Numbered from the stretch's first letter, positions 1 to 18,336 are shown. The stretch is DNA of 64,000 nucleotides from Deinococcus aerius (GCF_002897375.1 NZ_BFAG01000001.1:434001-498000); one strand, 5' to 3'. A program made the numbers and translations. The notes: a model not told the origin generated them from the letters alone.

Positions 1-1
1 C

Positions 2-472
2 CAGCCCGCCGAACTCAACACCCGCTTCGTGGTGCGCGAGGATGCCCAACTGCTCTTCGGCTTCAGCGACGCCGACAGCCTGCGCCTCTTCGACCTGCTG
101 ACGGGCGTGAGCGGTGTGGGGCCGAAGCTGGGGCTGGCCCTGCTCTCCGCGATGCCCGTCAGCGCCATCGCGCAGGGCCTGATCACGGGCGACGTGAAGC
201 TGCTCTCCAGCGTCTCGGGGGTGGGCAAGAAGACCGCCGAGCGGCTGGTGCTCGAACTCCAGAACAAGGTGCCCGACCACCTCGCTGCGCCGACGACGGG
301 GGCGAAGGCCGCCCCGGTCAGCAGCACGGCGGGCCGGGACGCCATCGAGGCCCTGCTCGCCCTCGGCTTCCGGGAGGGGCAGGTGCGGAGCGTGGTGGCG
401 GAGCTGCTCGCCGCCGACCCCGCCCAGAGCGCCGACGCGCTGATCCGCAAGGGTTTGGGGAAGCTCCGCTAG
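2..472 (+). CDS. ruvA: Holliday junction branch migration protein RuvA (3' part)
   Basis: RuvA forms the tetramer that holds a four-way junction and recruits the RuvB motor for branch migration during recombinational repair. The reading frame is open from the left edge, so the N-terminal OB-fold is mostly outside the window; about 156 codons remain. Visible are the two helix-hairpin-helix motifs (LTGVSGVGPKLGLALLSAMP and LLSSVSGVGKKTAERLVLEL), a linker rich in Ala/Pro, and the C-terminal domain III (AIEALLALGFREGQVRSVV) that contacts RuvB. The product ends one base before the ATG of the next gene, so co-transcription is likely. Confidence 0.97.
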   Translation, partial: QPAELNTRFVVREDAQLLFGFSDADSLRLFDLLTGVSGVGPKLGLALLSAMPVSAIAQGLITGDVKLLSSVSGVGKKTAERLVLELQNKVPDHLAAPTTGAKAAPVSSTAGRDAIEALLALGFREGQVRSVVAELLAADPAQSADALIRKGLGKLR

Positions 473-1717
473 ATGACGATGACGCACGGCCAGCCCGACA
501 GTGTGAGCATCGAGGACGGGGTTCAGGACAGCCAGGCACCCTCCCCCCCGCCCACCGACGAGCAGCGGGTCACCTGGCTGGAGCTGTTCTTCGACCTGAT
601 CTTCGTGGTGGCCTTCGACCAGCTCGCCAAGCGGCTGGGGGACACGCCGAGTGGGGCGAACGTCGGCCTCTTCCTGCTGCTGTTCACGGCGGTGTGGTGG
701 GCCTGGGCGGGCAACACGACGTTTGCGGCCCGCTACGGCAACGACCGCCGGGTGTACCGCTGGGGCAGCCTGCTGCAACTCGTGACGCTGGGCATCATCG
801 CGCTGACCGAGCGCGGCGACCTCGACCAGACCGGTCAGGCCTTTGCCCTCGCTTACGGGGCCAACCGCCTCATCCTGGTCGGGATGTACCTCGTGACCCT
901 GCGGCGCGACCCGGACGCCGCCGTCTTCGCCCGTCCCACCGCCGCCGGGTACGGGCTGGGCGCGCTGATCTGGCTGGGAAGCGCGGGGCTGGGGGGAACG
1001 GCCCAACTCGCCCTGTGGTGCCTGGCCCTCGGGGTGGACCTGCTCACGCCGCTGTTGATCCGCGAACGCCACGGCGCCGCCCTGCCCCACCAGGAACACC
1101 TGCCCGAGCGCGTCGGGCTCCTCCAGATCATCGCGCTGGGCGGGGTCGTCAACGAGGTCGTCACGGGGGGGCGGCAGCGGGACCTGACGTGGGATTCCCT
1201 GGGGGCCGCCCTGTTTGCCATCGCCGCGGCGGTCGCCCTGTGGCGGCTGTACTTCGACCAGGCCCGCGCCCTGCCCGTGGCCCTCGCCCACCGGGTGGGC
1301 CGCGTCAGCGCCTTTCTCGCGTGGCTGTACGGCCACCTGCCCTTCACGGTCAGTGTGGTGATGCTCGGGGTGGGCCTGGGGCACGGGATCGGCGACACCG
1401 ACCCCGCCCACGACGCCGTGAACCGCGCCCTCGTCGTCTGGCCGCTGGCCGGGGCGCTCCTCACCCTGGCCCTGCTGCGCTGGAATGCCCGGCGCCTCAC
1501 CGTGCACCGCGCGCGGCCCGACCGCAGCCTGCTGGCCCTGTCCCTCGGGGCCGCCGCTGCCGGGGGCCTCGCTCTCAGCGGGCTGGGCACCCTGCCCCTG
1601 CACGCCGCCGTCGCCGCCCTGACCCTGGCCCTCGCCCTGATCGTCGCCACCGATCCCCTCACCCGGCGCCTGGGGCAGATCGAGGAGCGGCTGGGCGCGT
1701 CCGGTTCACCGATCTGA
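473..1717 (+). CDS. LtrA-family multi-pass membrane protein
   Basis: A 414-residue integral membrane protein starting directly after the ruvA stop. Residues 35-48 carry the family signature WLELFFDLIFVVAF of low temperature requirement protein A (LtrA); the rest is a series of roughly ten hydrophobic segments. The biochemical role of LtrA proteins is unknown; the name comes from a cold-sensitive Listeria mutant. The charged N-terminus (about 30 residues, many Asp/Glu/Pro) is probably cytoplasmic. The tight linkage to ruvA seems to be convenience rather than shared function. Confidence 0.85.
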   Translation: MTMTHGQPDSVSIEDGVQDSQAPSPPPTDEQRVTWLELFFDLIFVVAFDQLAKRLGDTPSGANVGLFLLLFTAVWWAWAGNTTFAARYGNDRRVYRWGSLLQLVTLGIIALTERGDLDQTGQAFALAYGANRLILVGMYLVTLRRDPDAAVFARPTAAGYGLGALIWLGSAGLGGTAQLALWCLALGVDLLTPLLIRERHGAALPHQEHLPERVGLLQIIALGGVVNEVVTGGRQRDLTWDSLGAALFAIAAAVALWRLYFDQARALPVALAHRVGRVSAFLAWLYGHLPFTVSVVMLGVGLGHGIGDTDPAHDAVNRALVVWPLAGALLTLALLRWNARRLTVHRARPDRSLLALSLGAAAAGGLALSGLGTLPLHAAVAALTLALALIVATDPLTRRLGQIEERLGASGSPI

Positions 1718-1743
1718 AGCTGGGACGGCTCCCGGAAAGCCCC

Positions 1744-3552
1744 TCAGGCGGAGGCGGGCTGGGCGTTCCCCGGGGCCTCTTTTCCCTGGTCCGCCGGTCC
1801 GGCCGCGACGCCCAGCCACGTCCCCTGACGGACGAGCAGAATCTGGCCCTCGGGGCGGCGCAGGACCAGCAGGTCACCCAGGACGGCGCGGGCCTGTCCC
1901 GGCCAGGCGGCGACGAGGTCGCCCCGGTGGTCGAGCCGCAGGGTGAGGGAGCGGCCCAGGACGCGCAGGGTGAGGGGGTCATCGCCCAGGGCCAGGCTGA
2001 CGAAGGACCCGTCCCCCGGCACCTCCACCCGGGTCAGGGGTTGCGGCTCGGGCAGTTCCTCGGGGATGAAGGCGGCGGCGTGCAGCCGTTCGTGCAGGCG
2101 CCGCGCCCGTTCGGGGCTCAGGCCCAGGACGGCGGCACTCGCCCGCAGCGCGGCGTCCGCCCCGGCGGGCGTGAGGCGCGCGAGCCGGGCGGTGAGCCCC
2201 TCGGCCCCCTTGCGGGCGAGGGCGAGCAGGGTCTCGTCGGGTGCCCCGGCGTACCGCTGCGCGCTCCCGGGTCCCAGGGCGCCGGCCTTTACCGCCCCGT
2301 CCCGCAGGAACTGCACGGCGGCGCGGGCCAGCCGCAGGTTCGCGTGGTGCTCGCCGGGGTCGAGCAGCAGCGCCACGACCCGCGCCCGCGCCGCCAGCCG
2401 CCCCAGCGCCTCGGGGGAGCGGGGCTCGGCCCGGAGGAGCAGGTGGGTCCCGCTCAGGGCGCCCCGCAGGGTCAGGTCCGGCGCCCTCAGCGTGAGGAGC
2501 CGCTCGGCGGGGGGGCGGTCCGGGCGCAGCAGGGCGAGCTGGCCGTTCACCTGAAGCTGCCAGTTCGGCCCGACCGGCTGCCAGCGCAGGTCCAGCCCCC
2601 GCCAGCGCGCGGCCTGCCCCCCCGCAAGGTGGATGACGAGTTCGCTTGCCCCGTCGTCGGGCGCGGGCAGCGCGGCCTCGGCGTGCTCGGCGTACAGGAT
2701 GCTGCGGGTGGGCAGTAGCCCCAGGCCGGGGCCGGGCGCGTCCGCCAGCAGCTCGTCGAGGCCCTGCTGAAGCCGCCGGGCCGCCTCGCGGATCGCCGGG
2801 CGCTCGCGGGGATCACGGGCCTGCGGCGAGGAGGCGCGCAGGGCCTCCACGAGCGCGGCCCGGGCCGCGGGGGCCAGCGGCTCGCGCTCGGCCGCCTCCA
2901 GTCGCGCGGCGAGCACGTCCTCGTCCGGGTGGCGCGGAAAGGGGGCCTCGTGAATGTCGGAGAGCGCGGTGCGCAGGCGCGAGCGGCCCTCCGCCGAGAG
3001 CAGCTCGTCCGCCAGGGTCAGCATCAGGTCGCGCGTCACCTCCGGCTGGTGCAGGGAGACCAGCGGGTCGTGCGCGGCGGGCACCGCGAGCCGCTCGGCG
3101 ACGCCGCGCGCCTCCCGGCCAGCGTTCTCGACCACGGCGTACAGCGTGCGGAGCATGGGGCGTTCCGGCTCGGCCTGGAGGGCGCGGCCCAGGTGCAGCA
3201 GCCGCGTCCGCAGCCCGGCGTACCAGGCCAGTTGCCGCAGCTCCTCCCAGGCCTGGGCCTCGGCGGCGCCGCCGGTCACCGGGGGGGTCCAGCTCGGGCG
3301 GGCGCCCTCGGGAGCGGGTGGGCGGGGAACCGCGGGCGGGGGCGTCTCCGGCGCACTCCCGCCCCTCAGGTGGGCGCGGTACTGCCGCTCGCTCGCCAGC
3401 AGGCGGTGGTAGAGGGCCGGTTCCAGGGGCGCGGAATGCAGCACCTCGCGCAGATCGGCCAGGGACCGGCGGCCCCCCCGCGGCACCCGGCCCCCCACCA
3501 CGTCCGCGACCTTGTACTCGTACAGCTCCACGAGTTCGGCCCAGTGGGTCAT
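1744..3552 (-). CDS. Uncharacterised 602-residue protein
   Basis: Not recognised. The chosen start is the ATG at 3552 (MTHWAELVELYEYKVADVVGG), because the stop of a leaderless upstream mini-ORF overlaps it (ATGA). The N-terminal 60 residues look like a compact helical domain; a Pro-rich linker follows (about residues 70-100), then a long helical, Ala/Leu/Arg-rich middle, and a beta-rich C-terminal third with alternating Leu/Arg strands. No signal peptide or clear membrane span. It diverges from the propeller kinase gene, with both promoters in the 3.69-3.79 kb gap, so the two may be co-regulated. An in-frame ATG at 3633 is possible but lies inside the upstream ORF. Confidence 0.75.
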   Translation of the reverse strand: MTHWAELVELYEYKVADVVGGRVPRGGRRSLADLREVLHSAPLEPALYHRLLASERQYRAHLRGGSAPETPPPAVPRPPAPEGARPSWTPPVTGGAAEAQAWEELRQLAWYAGLRTRLLHLGRALQAEPERPMLRTLYAVVENAGREARGVAERLAVPAAHDPLVSLHQPEVTRDLMLTLADELLSAEGRSRLRTALSDIHEAPFPRHPDEDVLAARLEAAEREPLAPAARAALVEALRASSPQARDPRERPAIREAARRLQQGLDELLADAPGPGLGLLPTRSILYAEHAEAALPAPDDGASELVIHLAGGQAARWRGLDLRWQPVGPNWQLQVNGQLALLRPDRPPAERLLTLRAPDLTLRGALSGTHLLLRAEPRSPEALGRLAARARVVALLLDPGEHHANLRLARAAVQFLRDGAVKAGALGPGSAQRYAGAPDETLLALARKGAEGLTARLARLTPAGADAALRASAAVLGLSPERARRLHERLHAAAFIPEELPEPQPLTRVEVPGDGSFVSLALGDDPLTLRVLGRSLTLRLDHRGDLVAAWPGQARAVLGDLLVLRRPEGQILLVRQGTWLGVAAGPADQGKEAPGNAQPASA

Positions 3553-3689
3553 GCGGGCTCCGGGCATCCCCGCGGGCGGCTCCGGGAAGGTCCCGGCCCA
3601 AGGGGAGAGGAGAAAAGACAGGCTCCACAGCATAAAGAGCTTTGCGGCGCTCTCGCGGGAGGTCCTTCGTTTCGCGGGGGCCGTCTCAC
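3549..3689 (-). CDS. Leaderless upstream mini-ORF (46 codons)
   Basis: A GTG at 3689 lies exactly 6 nt after a TATACT box (3701-3696), the leaderless promoter layout used throughout this window. The frame stays open for 46 codons and its TGA (3551-3549) overlaps the ATG of the following 602-residue gene as ATGA. The peptide is rich in Pro, Arg and Cys (for example SSLCCGACLF). Most likely a translational-coupling or regulatory ORF; expression is inferred, not shown. Confidence 0.5.
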   Translation of the reverse strand: MRRPPRNEGPPARAPQSSLCCGACLFSSPLGPGPSRSRPRGCPEPA

Positions 3690-3791
3690 CCGGTCAGTAT
3701 AGGCGCGCGGCCCCCGCCTCCCGCCCCCGGTTTTCTCACGGCGGGGGCCGTGTAAGGCGCCCGACAGGGGGGCCAGGTATAACAGAGGAGC

Positions 3792-3850
3792 ATGCCTGCC
3801 CGCCCCGCTCCGCCCCGGTCCCGCCTGCCCCTTCCCGGCGGGGGCCGTCC

Positions 3851-3854
<4 letters not shown>
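3792..3854 (+). CDS. Leaderless upstream mini-ORF (20 codons)
   Basis: ATG 8 nt after a TATAAC box (3778-3783). Twenty codons, seven of them proline, ending in a TGA that overlaps the GTG start of the kinase gene (GTGA, 3851-3854). An AGGAG sits just before the ATG but too near to act as a normal ribosome site. Probably a coupling or regulatory leader; short enough that chance cannot be excluded for this one alone. Confidence 0.45.
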
Positions 3855-5902
<2,048 letters not shown>

Positions 5903-5905
5903 CCC

Positions 5906-6169
5906 GTGTCCCGCCTGCCCACCCTGACCCTCTACACCCGCTCCGGCTGCCACCTGTGCGAGCAGGCGGAGGAGGGGCTGCGGGCGCTGGAGTACCGCTA
6001 CGAGGCGGTGGACGTGGACGGCGACCCGGCGCTGAAAGCCCAGTATGGCGACGACGTTCCCGTGCTGACCCTCGGTGAGCGGGTGCTGCTCAAGGGCGTG
6101 CTGAGCAAGGGGCGCCTGAGTACGCTCAAGCTGCACCTCCTGCGCGAGGCCGGAGCAGGACGGGGCTGA
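5906..6169 (+). CDS. Glutaredoxin-like thiol protein (DUF836 type)
   Basis: An 87-residue thioredoxin-fold protein starting 3 nt after the kinase stop, so in the same transcript. TLYTRSGCHLCEQAEEGL carries the CxxC redox site near residue 15, followed by the cis-Pro region DDVPVLTLGERVLLKG. Such short glutaredoxin-family proteins reduce disulfides or mixed thiols; Deinococcus uses bacillithiol rather than glutathione, so the partner is unknown. GTG start. Confidence 0.85.
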   Translation: MSRLPTLTLYTRSGCHLCEQAEEGLRALEYRYEAVDVDGDPALKAQYGDDVPVLTLGERVLLKGVLSKGRLSTLKLHLLREAGAGRG

Positions 6170-6205
6170 CCTTCCTCGCCCCCACCTGGGCGCTATGGTG
6201 GGGGT

Positions 6206-7162
<957 letters not shown>

Positions 7163-7175
7163 TTTCCAAGCGTAG

Positions 7176-7673
7176 TTATTCCTGCCACTGGGTGCTGAGA
7201 TCGCTGTCAAAAGCGTGCACCACATGAGGGGGGTTAACTTCCACCACTGACTCACGTACCCAGGGACTCCCCATTTCTCCCATAAAGAGGCCCACAACGG
7301 CGGACGAGCCATACAAATAGCGTTCTCTTGCTTTCAGAAGGACGCGGTGAATCAGTTGCCTCATGCGCGCCTGATCCACATCAAAAGTTGAGAAGTCCTC
7401 GTTCCACCCCTGAATAAGAACTTTTTCAGTCGTTTTAAACGCCTCAATAGCATAGAGGTGAAAGGTCCAATCCGCAGGAGACCACTTTGATCCTTTGGAT
7501 CTTGTCCATGCCGATGTTGCATTTGCCGTAGGAACCAAGTAGTTAAGTTCACCGGATGTGTACAAGCCAACAGCGTACAAATCGGTGTAATTTACCTGTT
7601 GAAGAAGTCGCCTTAAGAAAGTCTCCACGGCTTCGCTTAGAGCCACTTCCAACGCCTCGTACGGTATAGGCAT
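7176..7673 (-). CDS. DUF4303-like protein, low G+C stray gene
   Basis: About 165 residues. The section LYAVGLYTSGELNYLVPTAN followed by W-rich text and LFMGEMG resembles DUF4303 proteins, uncharacterised cytoplasmic proteins that often occur as lone genes or near polymorphic-toxin immunity genes. The start at 7673 (second ATG) is chosen since TAGCAT lies exactly 6 nt upstream. The DNA is strikingly A+T-rich (the row 7381-7440 is about 38% G+C) against a roughly 70% background, a sign of recent transfer. It is convergent with ftsY with only 13 nt between them. Family assignment is by memory of motif, so moderate confidence. Confidence 0.65.
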   Translation of the reverse strand: MPIPYEALEVALSEAVETFLRRLLQQVNYTDLYAVGLYTSGELNYLVPTANATSAWTRSKGSKWSPADWTFHLYAIEAFKTTEKVLIQGWNEDFSTFDVDQARMRQLIHRVLLKARERYLYGSSAVVGLFMGEMGSPWVRESVVEVNPPHVVHAFDSDLSTQWQE

Positions 7674-7709
7674 TCGCATATGCTATGCGACCAGTAGGCA
7701 AACCCACAG

Positions 7710-7741
7710 AAAAGGGCGACTCCCTCGCCGAGCCGCCCCTT
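7710..7741. terminator. Possible terminator after livF
   Basis: Imperfect inverted repeat (AAGGGCGACTC / GAGCCGCCCCTT) between the livF 3' end and the DUF4303-like gene, with A/T runs at its left side that would serve minus-strand transcripts from the liv operon. Confidence 0.5.
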
Positions 7742-7756
7742 CCCGTTCCGCGCTGA

Positions 7757-10175
<2,419 letters not shown>

Positions 10176-10177
10176 GG

Positions 10178-11152
<975 letters not shown>

Positions 11153-11165
11153 GTGGTCTCCAACA

Positions 11166-11228
11166 AAGTCTTCAGCCGCCAGCTTTCAGCTCTTGTTCTG
11201 CTGACCGCTGACGGCTGACCGCTGACCG
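11166..11228. repeat. Imperfect inverted repeat between livJ and livH
   Basis: Degenerate TCAGC units on both sides of a short central loop (GCTGACCGCTGACGGCTGA against CAGCCGCCAGCTTTCAGC). A second copy of the same unit type is at 24035-24127. In an operon spacer such a hairpin may act as an RNA stabiliser or attenuator; it looks like a dispersed small repeat. Confidence 0.65.
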
Positions 11229-11229
11229 C

Positions 11230-12387
<1,158 letters not shown>

Positions 12388-12444
12388 GGGTACTCCTCTG
12401 CTGAGCGGGCGAACCGCTCGTGAGACTGGATTGAAGGTCCGTTC

Positions 12445-12473
12445 ACTATCCGGTGAGGCCGGGGGGAAGTCAA
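12445..12473 (-). promoter_or_regulatory. Sigma-70 type promoter of liv operon
   Basis: On the minus strand TTGACT (12473-12468), 17-nt spacer, GATAGT (12450-12445). It gives a leader of about 50 nt carrying an SD site, in contrast to the leaderless promoters around it. Confidence 0.75.
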
Positions 12474-12487
12474 GCGGGAATCCACCC

Positions 12488-12515
12488 AAAAAAGCACCGG
12501 GCCACCCCAGTGCTT
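12488..12515 (-). terminator. Terminator of acyl-CoA dehydrogenase gene
   Basis: Minus-strand hairpin AAGCACTGGG / CCCGGTGCTT followed directly by T6, 40 nt after the dehydrogenase stop and just upstream of the liv promoter. Confidence 0.85.
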
Positions 12516-12553
12516 CCTCGGCTCCTCGTTTTGCCCGGCCCCTTGGGCGGTGC

Positions 12554-13693
12554 TTACTTCAGCAGGTTGCGGCTGATCACCACGCGCTGAATCTCGTTCG
12601 TGCCCTCGTAAATCTGGTTGAGCTTCACGTCGCGCAGCAGCTTCTCGACCGGGTACTCGCCCACGTAGCCGTACCCGCCGTGAACCTGAATCGCCTCGTT
12701 CGCGGCGCCAAAGGCCATCTCGGAGCAGTACGCCTTGGCGATGGCGCTCTCGTACCCGTGGGTCTGGCCCCGGTCCACCAGCCAGGCGGCCTTCATGTAC
12801 ATCAGGCGGCCCGTCTCGATGCCCATCGCCATCTCGGCGAGCTTGAACTGAATGGCCTGGAAGTTGGAGATGGGCCTCCCGAACGCCTCCCGCTCCTTGG
12901 CGTACTTCACGCTCTCGTCCAGCGCGCGGCGGGCGATGCCGACCGACCCGGCAGCGACGGGAATGCGGGTCTTGTCGAGCGTCTTCATGGCAATCTTGAA
13001 ACCGTCGCCCAGGCCGCCGAGCTGATTCTCCCGCGGCACCCGCACGTTCTCGAACACGAGTTCGGAGGTGAGGCTGGCCCGCTGCCCCATCTTGTGCTTG
13101 ATCTTGTTCCACGAGAAGCCGGGCGCGTCCTTGGGCACCACGAGCGCGACCGTCGCCTTGTGCCCACCCTGACGGTCGGTGGTGGCGAAGACGACCGTGA
13201 TGTCCGCCACACCGCCGTTGCTGATCCACATCTTCGTGCCGTTGATGACCCACTCGTCGCCGTCAAGGACTGCGGTGGTGTGCATCGCGGCGGCGTCCGA
13301 GCCGTTGTTGGGCTCGGAGAGGGCGAAGGCGGCCAGGCTCGGCTTCTCGGTCAGTGGCCCCAGGAAGCGCTTCTGCTGCTCCTCGGTGCCGCCGACCAGG
13401 ATCGGCGTGATGCCGAGTTCGGAGGCCATCAGGATCGTGTAGATGCCCATGCAGCCGTACCCGATCTCCTCGCCGATCAGGCACTCGTCGAGCATCCCCA
13501 GGCCCAGGCCGCCCGCGTGTTCGGGGATGGAGGCGTTGAGGAGGCCGACCTCAAAGGCCTTTTCGACCACCTGCCAGGGCAACTCTTCCTTCTGGTCGTA
13601 CTCGGCGGCGATGGGGATGATCTCGCGGCGGGTGAAGTCGCGGGCGAGTTGCTGAAGCTGCTTCTGCTCGTCGGTGAGGGTGAAGTCGATCAT
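12554..13693 (-). CDS. Acyl-CoA dehydrogenase
   Basis: FAD enzyme of 379 residues catalysing the first dehydrogenation in fatty acid or branched-chain acyl-CoA oxidation. Signatures: FALSEPNNGSDAAAMHT (acyl-CoA dehydrogenase motif 1), WISNGGVADITVVFA, GREAFGRPI region as KEREAFGRPISNFQAIQFKL, and IYEGTNEIQRVVISRNLL near the C-terminus, where Glu of YEGT is the usual catalytic base. AGGAG site before ATG. Position upstream of liv genes fits branched-chain acyl-CoA metabolism, but chain specificity is inference. Confidence 0.93.
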   Translation of the reverse strand: MIDFTLTDEQKQLQQLARDFTRREIIPIAAEYDQKEELPWQVVEKAFEVGLLNASIPEHAGGLGLGMLDECLIGEEIGYGCMGIYTILMASELGITPILVGGTEEQQKRFLGPLTEKPSLAAFALSEPNNGSDAAAMHTTAVLDGDEWVINGTKMWISNGGVADITVVFATTDRQGGHKATVALVVPKDAPGFSWNKIKHKMGQRASLTSELVFENVRVPRENQLGGLGDGFKIAMKTLDKTRIPVAAGSVGIARRALDESVKYAKEREAFGRPISNFQAIQFKLAEMAMGIETGRLMYMKAAWLVDRGQTHGYESAIAKAYCSEMAFGAANEAIQVHGGYGYVGEYPVEKLLRDVKLNQIYEGTNEIQRVVISRNLLK

Positions 13694-13752
13694 GCGGACA
13701 CTCCTGGAAGGGGGCGGCGCCGTGCTGGGCCGGGCCGGGAACAACGGGTCTC

Positions 13753-13765
13753 TGAACTCGGTTCA
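13753..13765. promoter_or_regulatory. Palindromic operator candidate TGAAC-N3-GTTCA
   Basis: Perfect 5-bp inverted repeat with 3-bp spacer directly beside a TAAATT -10 box (minus strand) for the acyl-CoA dehydrogenase gene. Its place over the likely transcription start suits a TetR-type repressor of fatty acid genes; TGAAC also begins the tandem repeats at the fadB-like promoter. Confidence 0.5.
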
Positions 13766-13848
13766 ATTTAACATGCACGGGAATTCCCCCGCCTGCTGTT
13801 CCTCCCTCCGGGACGCCCCCGGCGGCAGGATCGCACTACTCTGCGTCC

Positions 13849-14508
13849 ATGTCCGCCGACCCCCGCCTCACGCTGCGCCCGGTCCAGCCCGGGGACGCGG
13901 CGGCGCTGGCGCACGTGGCCTACGAGACGGCGTTCTTCGGGGAGAGTGCCGAGCGGTTCTTTCCGTGCCGCCCGCTGTTCGCCGCGCTCTGGGTCGCGCC
14001 GTACTTCCAGGATGGGAGCGGCAGCGTGGGCTTCGTCGCCCTGCGCGGGGAGGAGGTCCTGGGGTACATCCTGGGGAGCGTGGACCCGGGCCGCTACGCC
14101 CTGGCCCTGACCGCGCAGGTTCCGGGGCTCCTGGGGCAGTGGCTGCGGGGACAACTCCCGGGCGCGTGGCCCTCGCTGGCCTACCTGCTGCGCTCGGCGC
14201 TCTACCGGGTGCCGCACCCCCCCGCCGACCGTTACCCGGCCCACCTGCACCTCAACCTGCTCGCGTCCGCGCGGGGACTGGGGGCGGGTGGGGCTCTCCT
14301 CGACGCCTTCCTGGCCGAGCTGCGCGCCCGGCGGGTTCCCGGCGTCCAGCTCTCGACCACCCGCCGCAACGTGGCCGCCGTCGAGCTCTACACCCGGCGC
14401 GGCTTCCGGGAGTGGGCGGCGCGGCGCACACGGCTCTGGACGCCCTGGACCGGGCAGCCGGAGGAACAGGTCACGATGGCCCTCAATCTCGGCGGGGAAA
14501 CGGCATGA
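13849..14508 (+). CDS. GNAT family acetyltransferase
   Basis: 219 residues. N-terminal LTLRPVQPGDAAALAHVAY, then the acetyl-CoA site LLASARGLGAGGALLDAFL (A motif, R/Q-x-x-G-x-G/A), and RRNVAAVELYTRRGFREW (B motif). Substrate unknown. The ATG follows TACTCT by 6 nt (leaderless). Confidence 0.88.
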   Translation: MSADPRLTLRPVQPGDAAALAHVAYETAFFGESAERFFPCRPLFAALWVAPYFQDGSGSVGFVALRGEEVLGYILGSVDPGRYALALTAQVPGLLGQWLRGQLPGAWPSLAYLLRSALYRVPHPPADRYPAHLHLNLLASARGLGAGGALLDAFLAELRARRVPGVQLSTTRRNVAAVELYTRRGFREWAARRTRLWTPWTGQPEEQVTMALNLGGETA

Positions 14509-14756
14509 CGCCTGCCCGCTCCAGACCAGGGCCACCGCACAGTCGCCAGGTGGGCACCGCCGCGTATAACCCCTCTGCGAGTCGCCGGGAAGGCAACCGC
14601 CTCGGGTTCTTGACGAGCCAAGGTTGTGCCTGGTTCCCCTCTCAGTGGGGCTGAGGGATTGACCAGGACGAGCCCGCCAAAACCGCACGTTGCGGTGGCC
14701 CTGCACTCCAGACAGTGGCACCGCGACCCCACGCATGGAAGGCCTATCATCCCGGG
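14509..14756 (+). other. Non-coding gap with one hairpin
   Basis: About 250 nt with no supported gene. It contains a compact hairpin at 14629-14667 (outer CCTGGT/ACCAGG, inner CTCAG/CTGAG), no T-run after it, and a TATCAT -10 box at 14745 for the next gene. CCCCTCTGCGAGTC near 14575 matches the end of the 39-nt dispersed repeat seen at 38061 and 51626. Confidence 0.5.
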
Positions 14757-16024
<1,268 letters not shown>

Positions 16025-16033
16025 GTCTAGGGT

Positions 16034-17103
<1,070 letters not shown>

Positions 17104-17218
17104 GGGATTGTAGCAGGGGTGGGGGAAGCTGCCGGGGGCGGGCCAGCCTGCCCGGCGCGGCATCCACCCGTCTGTCAGCCGACAGTTCACCCACCCACCG
17201 GGACGCTACAGTGAATGG

Positions 17219-18274
17219 ATGAAACAGAGCCTTCTGACGCTCGCGCTTCTCCTTGGCGGCGCGGCCTTTGCCCAGACCACGCCCGCCCCCGCCCCCACGG
17301 CGCCCGCTCAGACAGCTCCGGCCCAAACAGCTCCAGCCCAGACTGCCCCGGCACAGACGGCTCCGGCCACGACGACGCCTGCCCCGGCTCCCGCCAATGC
17401 CCAGGCCATCGTGGCCCGGGTGGGGGGCGAGAGCTACACGCTGGCGGACTACGAGCGGGCCTTCCGCATCGCGGTGGCGCGGGTGCTGAACTCGCAGGGG
17501 GTGCCGTACTCGCCCGACATGCTCGCCGAGTTCGCGGGCGCCCGCGCCGACTACCTGACCCAGTTCGCCCGCGACCGCGCCGTCTACCAGCTCGCCCGCC
17601 GCAGCACGTCGGTGCCCGCCGCACAGATCGACGCGCAGCTCGCCGATGCCCACAAGGGCTTTTCCAGCGACGCGGAGTTCGCCCAGGCGCTTCAGGCGAC
17701 GGGCTACGAGAACGAGGCCGACCTGCGCGCCGACCTGGAGCGCCAGGCGGTCGTGCAGGCCTACTTGGACAACGTCAAGAAGCGCTTTACCTTTGGCGAC
17801 GCGCTCGTGCAGAGCTTTTACAACCTCAACCGCTCGTCTTTTACCCGCCCGGCCCAGGCCTGCGTGAAGCACATCCTGGTGGGGACCCAGGCCGAGGGCC
17901 AGACGGTGCTGCGCGACGTGCAGGGCGGGGCGGACTTTGCCAAGATCGCCCAGGAGAAGAGCCAGGATCCCGGCAGCGCCCAGGAGGGCGGCGACCTGGG
18001 CTGCATCGCCCCCGGCGACACGGTCGAGGCCTTCGACAGGGCGGCCTTCGGCGGCCCCCTGAACCAGGCGCAGCTCGTGCAGACCGAGTACGGCTGGCAC
18101 GTGCTGGTCGTGACGCAGCGCAATGAGGCGGGCCTGACCCCCCTCACGGAGGCCGCCCCCCTGATCCGCGAGCAGCTCGCCCGCGACGCCGCCCAGAAGT
18201 ACCTCGACGCCCAGGTCGCCCGCCTGAACGTTGCGACGGACAAGAACCTGGTCGCGGCCCCGGCGGGCAGGTAA
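17219..18274 (+). CDS. Secreted parvulin-type peptidyl-prolyl isomerase
   Basis: 351 residues. Signal peptide MKQSLLTLALLLGGAAFAQ, then an Ala/Pro/Gln/Thr linker in which APAQT recurs five times, an N-terminal SurA-like helical chaperone domain (residues about 60-210), and a PpiC rotamase domain with ACVKHILVGT, KSQDPGSAQEGGDLG and TEYGWHVLVV. Probably folds envelope proteins, in line with the BamA homologue at 45.2 kb. ATG is 6 nt after TACAGT (leaderless). The linker DNA is a tandem 15-bp repeat that could vary in length between strains. Confidence 0.93.
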   Translation: MKQSLLTLALLLGGAAFAQTTPAPAPTAPAQTAPAQTAPAQTAPAQTAPATTTPAPAPANAQAIVARVGGESYTLADYERAFRIAVARVLNSQGVPYSPDMLAEFAGARADYLTQFARDRAVYQLARRSTSVPAAQIDAQLADAHKGFSSDAEFAQALQATGYENEADLRADLERQAVVQAYLDNVKKRFTFGDALVQSFYNLNRSSFTRPAQACVKHILVGTQAEGQTVLRDVQGGADFAKIAQEKSQDPGSAQEGGDLGCIAPGDTVEAFDRAAFGGPLNQAQLVQTEYGWHVLVVTQRNEAGLTPLTEAAPLIREQLARDAAQKYLDAQVARLNVATDKNLVAAPAGR

Positions 18275-18289
18275 GGACAAAGAGGCTCG

Positions 18290-18325
18290 GACAGGGGGAG
18301 GGGCGAAGGGGCCGCTCCCCCTGTC
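18290..18325. terminator. Bidirectional terminator
   Basis: Perfect 11-bp stem GACAGGGGGAG / CTCCCCCTGTC with a 14-nt G-rich loop between convergent genes (PpiC isomerase and the membrane protein on the minus strand). Confidence 0.8.
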
Positions 18326-18336
18326 TATTTACCCGG

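Noticed and set aside
2646..3635. Long open frames on the plus strand, e.g. an Arg/Pro-rich 329-residue frame
   Set aside because: Antisense shadow of the 602-residue gene; composition typical of reverse G+C-rich coding DNA, no start signal.
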